NCBI RefSeq assembly: GCF_010389155.1
Contig: NC_057765.1
Coordinates: 4,402,001-4,466,000 of the forward strand
Direction: 5' to 3'
From: Erigeron canadensis
Taxonomy: Eukaryota > Streptophyta > Magnoliopsida > Asterales > Asteraceae
DNA: 64,000 bases
Position numbers and translations under genes: made by a program. Under the pieces are notes generated by a model, which saw only the letters and a list, made by a program, of their open reading frames with translations, was not told the origin of the DNA and searched no databases. Of the stretch, positions 58,260 to 64,000 are shown one piece after another. Positions within the stretch are counted from its first letter, which is position 1. Every line of letters begins with the position of its first letter.

Positions 58260-60400
58260 TGTAACACCCCAATAATTTTAAAATAAATAAATTAACCCAT
58301 TTTTGTAGTTTTGACATTAAAACAATTTCTCAGTATTTTATTTTTGGATATGGAGTTTATTTAGTTGGAACTTTAACGGATAGCGGGTAAAATACCCACT
58401 ATTTTTATTTTGGGTCGTGGCATTACAGGAGGGTGCCAGCCAACCTCACTTTTGTGAGTCATTCTTCCACTCTCTTATTGTTCTTCTTCTCCAACTTTCT
58501 TCTCATTCCACTACTAGTTAAACTTATTCTCCTCTCAACCAATAATCATTCAACAATAACAATAATCTTCCATTATTCTTCTAAATTTAAAAGATTGAAA
58601 TTGAAGGTGTGTGGTGGTGGTGGTGGGTCAAATTCAAGAAGGACAAAGGGGGAGACTAGAAGTGTGATTTCAATTCTCTTCAAGTGTGTTAATTTTAATT
58701 AATAAAATCCTTCCAAGATAATAATAATAATCGCTACAATTAGTTAACTAGTGAATTGGAGAATTGGGTGTGGGTGTGTGTGTGTGTGTCGAACCACACC
58801 AAAGAAAGAAGGGGGAAAGGATCTTGATTCTAGTTGCTCAATTTTATTATAATAGATTTCTTCCTTAAGGTAATATTTCTTCTAACCTAGTTTTGATTTT
58901 TAGCTCAAGAATTAGGGTTCATGCAACCATCCAATTTGGGGGTTTTTGGGTTGGATCATGATTTTGCTAATATTCTCACGTTTTATTGTTTGTAACTTGA
59001 TTTATGATTATAGGGTTGCATGAACTTATTGATTTGAGTTGTTAGTGACCATTATGGTCAAAATGAGAATTTGGTAATTTTGAGCAATAAGATGAAATGG
59101 CCACATGCTGGTGGTAAAATGAAATTTTTAGCAAAGTGATAGATAATTGGGAATGATGATTATGAAAGATTTAATTTTGTTGAATGAGATTGGGATTGAG
59201 CCAACTCTAAGAAAATGAGTTTGGGTAAATAGGAATGCTAGTGAATTGATGGTGGCTATGTGAGCTAGCCAAGTTTGTGAATAAAGTCTTATGCATATTG
59301 TATTGATTTGTTAGGTTGAAAGCTTTGCACTTGTTGTGGCATTCTTGATTGTTGTTAGTCACGGAGGAGGTGAGTACTCTTGCATACTCTTATATGTGCG
59401 TTGGGTCGATTACCATATGATGGTGGATTCCGTGTGTGGTAATCGATTTGGCGTTAGGGCCTAATTGAGGCTGGGGCCTAAGAACCCCATAGTTGATATG
59501 AGATAAAGGCCTAAGAACCTCTTGAGATTATTGTTTAGCGTATATGGATCCATGTATGTTTTGTTAGCGCAAAAGTGAGAATGCAAGTGATGATATGACG
59601 GTATCATTGGCTACATGCGATAGTCTTTTGTGTTTTTGCCCTCCTTCGTATATATATTTGTATGCAAGTTTATTCACTAAGCATTCGCTTATTTTTTAGT
59701 TGTTTACCATTTTTATAGGTAGTTAAGAAGAAACTAGTTGTTGATTAGAGCTTGAAGTTGACCTTTGCAAGACATTTGAAGGTATTAGGTCATTCTTGGT
59801 TGAATGACACACTTTTGGTTTAGAGGCTTAGTTCATCCCACCTCTTTGGCTCTTGATACAATCTTGGCGTTTTGAATCTTGTGGTTATGTATCATGTTCA
59901 TTTTGGGTGATGGTAACTAGTCTTGTTAAATTTGGAAGTCAAATGAAAGTTTTGGGTTATTTGATGAAATGGGTAACATGTCCTACTTATGTTGAAATGT
60001 ACATGTTATCTAATGTTAGCTTATGAAACGTTTGTTTGCTTGATATGATCTTATTTGAGTCAGTAATAATGCTTGGGAATGTTTGGAATTGAGTTGAAAT
60101 GTTGAAAAACATCAAAAGGAGTGTTTTTGGTGTACAGCAGAAAGCACGGCCTCTGTGTCACAGATCACGGCTTCTGTGTCACAAGGCACGGCTCTTGCTC
60201 TGTACAAAGGCCGTGCTCCACTGATCTCGAACCTTGTTTTCTTCGTTTGACCTTTTTGGGTCTTGAAACTTATATAGTAGTCTATTTACATCATTTTAAG
60301 AACACTACAAGTGTCTTTTCTTGAATTGCAACATTTTGATTTTTTGCGAAAAATTGCCGTATTTTTCTAAGTATAAAGTATATGGTTTTGTGTTTTTTTT
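58260..60400 (+). mobile_element. Probable Ty3-gypsy (Tekay-like) LTR, truncated
   Basis: Starts TGTAACACCCC, the usual left end of a large class of plant gypsy LTRs. Later words fit the same class: CACTAAGCATTCGCTTA (about 59675) and a CACGGCCTCTGTGTC-like, GC-richer segment (60140-60230). A leader-like stretch with GTGTGTGTGT lies near 58775-58790. No right end (GTTACA), primer-binding site or pol was found, so this is one truncated or solo LTR. Confidence 0.45.
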
Positions 60401-62300
60401 TCCAATAATTACGCTTTCATTTGGGTTGAGTCCTTTCAAATTTGCTCTTCTTTTCGTTAATCACCTCCTTCCCGTATGAGCCCTCCTTCTCTGGAATGTT
60501 TCAGGAGCTTTTGAATGTGTATGTATGTGTATATGGATATGTATATACCCATAGGTCAGTTTTTATATAATTAGTCGGATATTTACACCGCTAGTCCCTC
60601 TAGTCTCAATTATTTATACACCCGTCAATGTATAACATAAGTCTCGATACTTAAAATATTCGACTTTTACATAATACGATATCTAGCATACACAGAAGTT
60701 ACCGTTTGAAAGTTATGACCATTTTAGCAAACTGCTCCAATGGGCTGTTTGGTGACTCAGTTTTGACTCACTTAAAAAGGAAATGTATTTATATTTCTAA
60801 ATATATTTAAAAGGGAAACATTAATTTATAATCGGAAAATTATGAACCTTTAGATGAAGTTTAACTTTTATTTAGAGTCATTAGATCAAATGATGATGTC
60901 ATACACCTTATTTAACTTATTTAAATTTAATTTACTTTTATTAATTTTAAATTATTATTATTTTCTTAAGTTTGTAAACATTAATAATTAATGTTTTTAA
61001 TGATATTATTATGGAAACTAATATTATGCATAATTTTAAGTTAGATTAACACAACATGCGATAAATAGATTGATAATTAATTAAATTGCTTAGTAATTTT
61101 AGTGTATAACTAAATTATTCGAGCAAAACGTTAAAGCACAAGTACAATGACAATGCAGACCTATCCGGATGAATGAAAAACAACCAAAGAACTGAAAATC
61201 CTTACCTAGCGAGATCTCTAATAGATGATGTATCCATTTTTCAACTGTCTGGTTACTATTAACTGGAATTTAAATGACCACTAATGTCACAATGATTTAA
61301 TTCTTACCTGGTTAAATATTTATCAAATTATGATATAACAAAAATTTAATATTTCATTAATTATATATGTTTCCTGCGTATTACGTAGGTAATAATCTAG
61401 ATAGATTGTATGAAAAAAGAAACACATACATATATTTGTATCAAGCTTCGTCTACGTAATATATAACGTTAACTTATTAATTAATAACATTAGATTGATA
61501 AAATATTATATTGTCATTTAAGGAAATATAATACTTAGAGATTGTACGAAATAAGCAAAGTATACATATACTTTTATTCTTTATATTGAATTAATATTTT
61601 ATAGTACATAAGGTTTTATTTTGATTAGTTATACAAAGTAGAAGGACTAATGTTGTGTAAGCTTAATAGTAAATTCGGTAATGATCTAATCATTTTGATC
61701 TAAGGGTTATAATTAAAAGTTTGAACTTATCCAACGGTCCTTATTTCTCCATAAAAAAATTTAGGACCTTATTATATATAGATTGGTAGATGTCGATAGA
61801 ACATACATTTACACATTTTATTTATACTTCCAAAAAAAATTACTAAAAACTTACATTTGGTTCAGTAGTCATCAATAGTTATCTCATGACATAACATATA
61901 TTGAAAAAGGTTTAAAATCATGCCTATCACCGTCACTAATTGGTATTTCTTATCTAACAATATATATAACAAAGTCTTAAATTCATTCATAAATAAATAG
62001 GAATCTTTGGATGAATTTCAATTTTGATTTAGAACCATTAAATCAAATTTAATTATTTCATCTTTTATTAATGACAGTATTAATACTTATACTTTATATG
62101 ATTTGTCAAAATATATCCTTCTTAATTATAGTATAATATAATATGCCATAAATAATATATTGATTGATTATTCGATTTGCTAAAAGATGATGTTGTTTAA
62201 CGTACTACTCCGTATAATTAAGATTGTGATGTTATTACAAAGTTGTCAAAATTATATTATTTATTGTTTTTTATAAAATGATTTAGTAATTAAATGAGGG
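60401..62300. other. Intergenic, no gene seen
   Basis: AT-rich with no supported frame or clear repeat edges. Confidence 0.4.
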
Positions 62301-64000
62301 TTATTTATTTTATTTTACTTTTTTATACTTTTAAAATATTTGTTTAGATTTTAGTATAATAACTATAACTATATCTATCTAACAATATATGTATGTATAA
62401 TAAAAACTGTAGACTTTGATTACGTTTTGAAGTGATTATTTGGTTATTATGTTTGTAAAACAAAAAAAAATATGAAAATGTGTTTGTATAAAAAAGTGAT
62501 TATCTGTTATGAAAACGCAGTTTTAGAGAAACATATGATATTATAATAACATTATGTTACACTGAGTTTTCGATATTATCAATATTAGATTTTCATACAT
62601 GTAAGTTATAAAAGCTAATAATTTTGAAGATATACAATTTCAAGTTTCATACTTTGCAAATTATAATACAATAATCACAGTTTGGTCACAGTCATTATTA
62701 ACTGTGATTATTAGCTAAGACATATTAATGAAATAGTTCCTTTATTATAGAACTTTTTGAAACCAGTTGTATTCATAATGTAATATTATTATAAAATATA
62801 ATTAAAATTAAAATATAAATATACATGTAATCATGAACTTATTCAAGTATATGTACTTGATCATGATGCTGACCCATAACACGAATTTGTTTATTTTCAA
62901 TCACCTGTTCTATGATAATTAGATAACAGTTATGATTATATTCATAGTACTTTGTTCTATAATCGTCCAATGTTCCGTGATTCCTATTGTGTTTTTAGGA
63001 TAAAAATATTGTATATCGTCATCTGTTATTATATTCGAGATATGTATCTAGACTTCAAATTGTGTTTACATTAAATATTAAATAAAATATTTATATTTAT
63101 ATTTATAAAAATCTATATAATATATTATTAAATTGGGCTACATTATCAATATTGTATTGAGATACCAATGTAAAACATTTACTGGTATCAATTTACTACA
63201 TTTTATATTATTTTCTTATAAACTAATATTTATCTTTAGTTATGTAATCGACATTGATATTAATATGTGAAAATATGTATTTATTTATATTATAAAAAGT
63301 CAAGAAAAGTCAAAATTTAAAATTTGAGAAAAATCGAGAGATGTGATTATGCGGATTGTTTATAATATTTTAAAAATAAGATAAACTATTAAATATATAA
63401 ATTTAAATATTAAAAATGTAAGTAAAAATAAGTTTAAAAGAATATACGTCTAAAAGATTGAACACATATATTGTATTTTATCTTTTGAATAATCTTTTGT
63501 AGACAATATTTCATATGTTAAATTTTTTAAAAATTATTGAATGATTAAAAATTTTAAAAAAATCTCCTCAAGTTCATAGCTTAAAATAAATATAATGTAA
63601 GTATTCAAGGTTAAAAGTGTAAATTATTAATGGAAAACAAAAAATTATAAATTAATGAAAATTTTCTACAAATACTTAAATAAATACTAATATTATAGTA
63701 TATTTAGATACTGATTATTAGGATTTTTAATTTATAATTAAATTAAATAATGACATAAGTGGGAGTCAATTGGATGAAATTGAGCGATTTAATTGGTTAA
63801 TAAGTTATTAGGTTTTGAAATAATTTTTTGTAGACAAAATTTCGTAGGTTGAAATTTTTTTGTTTAACTAAATGATTGAAAATTTTAAAAGAATCTCTCA
63901 AATTGATGGCTAAAATTAAATATAAATTAAGTATTCAAGATTAAAAAGTGTAAAGTGAGGGTTAATTTAATGAAATTGAGCAATTTGATTGGTTAATAAG
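62301..64000 (-). mobile_element. Helitron-family copies on minus strand
   Basis: Words of the family at 20589-21407 and 31473-32336 occur here reversed: TTTTCAATCACCTGTTCTAT (reverse of the strand near 20990; here 62897-62921), GTGTAAATTATTAATGGAAA (about 63615) and GAGCGATTTAATTGGTTAAT (63782). A second reversed start lies at 63940-64000, so at least two copies are joined and run off the window. Ends are not resolved. Confidence 0.5.

Noticed and set aside
58433..58702. 89-codon frame as a gene
   Set aside because: It starts within the LTR just after TGTAACACCCC and has only low-complexity content.

Overview
This is nuclear DNA from a flowering plant, a eudicot with an AT-rich, transposon-dense genome. 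The evidence is spliced plant gene families (an LRL-type bHLH factor, a CIPK kinase, a class II formin), plant-type L1 LINEs, Helitrons, MITEs, LTR fragments and a block that looks like plant mitochondrial DNA. The repeat types would fit an asterid such as a composite, but that is only an impression. No bacterial-style features (operons, CRISPR, ribosome binding sites) are present.

Layout: (1) 26-3915 (+): the last five exons of an LRL-type bHLH gene, with MITEs in its introns. (2) 5107-7704: a degenerate mobile-element region with a 162-bp tandem duplication. (3) 8308-13483: one complete insertion event of an L1-type LINE with a 16-bp target duplication, poly(A) tail and inverted 5' half (twin-priming geometry); its reading frames are broken. 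(4) 13.6-24.3 kb: no host gene; an LTR fragment with a decayed primer-binding site, a Harbinger-type MITE, and Helitron copies with an RPA-like OB-fold remnant. (5) 25230-26519 (+): an intronless CIPK6-like kinase with TATA box, ABRE-like site and two upstream ORFs. (6) 27-38 kb: transposon relics, including a Helitron-like element carrying a chaperonin-60 exon fragment, a CACTA MITE, a SINE and a 27-nt poly(G) run. (7) 39317-48919 (-): a full class II formin gene, for which I could build an 18-exon model that stays in frame over 3786 bp (1261 aa); it contains a LINE fragment in intron 12, a GC-AG intron and a 75-bp coding minisatellite. (8) 49-64 kb: no host gene; Helitron-family copies, a mitochondrial-like insertion (51045-52180), microsatellites, fold-back elements and a probable gypsy LTR.

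The three host genes are unrelated in pathway: bHLH transcription (LRL relatives act in root-hair development), CBL-CIPK calcium signalling, and actin/microtubule nucleation. Everything else is best read as repeat-driven intergenic DNA. Boundaries of genes come from reading splice sites by eye and agree with reading frame and family conservation; mobile-element family names rest on termini and target duplications only.
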